DNA of 6,455 nt from Flavisolibacter sp. (GTDB lineage Bacteria; Bacteroidota; Bacteroidia; Chitinophagales; Chitinophagaceae). The notes under the pieces were generated by a model. That model ran no database searches. It saw only the letters and a program-made list of their open reading frames with translations, and was not told the DNA's origin. Positions 6,362 through 6,455 of this stretch are shown in pieces; position 1 is the stretch's first letter, and the number at the start of each line of letters is the position of its first letter. Where the stretch lies: NCBI GenBank assembly GCA_017745135.1, contig JAGIAB010000180.1, forward strand, positions 1 through 6,455. The letters run 5' to 3'. The position numbers were made by a program, and so were the translations under genes.

Positions 6362-6374
6362 CACATAGTACCAA
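6348..6374. promoter_or_regulatory. Perfect 11-bp inverted repeat, probable PadR operator
   Basis: TTGGTACTATG and CATAGTACCAA are exact inverted copies separated by CAACA. The centre of the palindrome contains the -33 element of the promoter at 6331-6361, and its inner arm reaches into the spacer, so a dimer bound here would block RNA polymerase. No T-tract follows and it lies upstream of a gene start, so it is not a terminator. As the only DNA-binding regulator nearby is the PadR protein made from this same unit, autorepression is the natural reading. Binding itself is inferred. Confidence 0.7.
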
Positions 6375-6421
6375 GTTTTTCATGGTAATAGTTTTGGCAA
6401 GCAAACGAATTCTAGTAAAAA

Positions 6422-6438
6422 ATATTGATTATCAATAT
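6422..6438. repeat. AT-rich perfect palindrome at the right edge
   Basis: ATATTGAT and ATCAATAT are inverted copies around a single T. On the minus strand it is followed by a run of T, so it could be a weak terminator for a gene entering from beyond the right edge, or a binding site for a dimeric regulator. It contains no GC-rich pairing. The rest of 6375-6455 shows no gene. Confidence 0.45.
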
Positions 6439-6455
6439 ATAAGGCAAATATCTGA

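Noticed and set aside
6348..6374. Reading the palindrome as a terminator
   Set aside because: There is no T-run directly after the stem on either strand in the right place, and a promoter motif overlaps it.
6422..6438. Reading the ATTGATTATCAAT palindrome as a Fur box
   Set aside because: It shares only the short GAT/ATC symmetry with the Fur consensus, and no iron-related gene is in the window.
1..6455. Defence system, CRISPR array, phage or biosynthetic cluster
   Set aside because: No spacer-repeat array, nuclease, toxin-antitoxin, transposase or synthase genes are visible; the SWIM/SNF2 fragment alone does not show a defence role.

Overview
The window looks like an ordinary stretch of chromosome from a Bacteroidetes bacterium, most likely of the Chitinophagaceae / Sphingobacteriales type. 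This is judged from moderate GC content, gene starts without clear Shine-Dalgarno sequences, promoter-like TAnnTTTG (-7) motifs, intergenic repeats of the 'AATCTGCGTAATCTGCG' and 'TGCACATTTGCACATCTGCA' kind, and family-level resemblance of the proteins. I could run no database search, so the taxonomic call is an inference. Every convincing gene is on the minus strand, so transcription runs from right to left.

Right part (about 6455 down to 3190): a three-gene unit. A small NTF2/DUF4440-like lipoprotein (6310-5843) is followed closely by a PadR-family winged-helix repressor (5813-5472) and by a large membrane protein with two PspC domains (5448-3262). The unit starts with a Bacteroidetes-type promoter whose -33 region lies inside a perfect 27-bp palindrome (6348-6374), the likely operator of the PadR protein. 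It ends at a clear rho-independent terminator (3193-3214). The simplest model is an autoregulated envelope-stress module: PadR senses a signal and releases the operator, and the lipoprotein and PspC protein are then made.

Middle part (3190 to 610): a MITE-like inverted-repeat element (3026-3188) separates the two units. Then come gcvT (glycine cleavage T protein, 3002-1917), a small SRPBCC ligand-binding protein (1837-1364) and comB (2-phosphosulfolactate phosphatase, 1364-630). The last two overlap by TAATG and are probably translationally coupled. An 8-nt tandem repeat sits in the gcvT-SRPBCC gap, and a hairpin at the comB stop codon may end the unit.

Left edge (509 to 1): the N-terminal part of a SWIM zinc-finger protein, probably a large SNF2-type helicase that continues outside the window. 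It has no in-frame ATG before its zinc finger. A nearby out-of-frame ATG suggests a one-base frameshift at the start, or a non-ATG start.

No RNA genes, CRISPR arrays, transposases or phage genes were seen. I find no convincing new defence or biosynthetic system. The most interesting lead is the palindromic operator-promoter in front of the lipoprotein-PadR-PspC unit.
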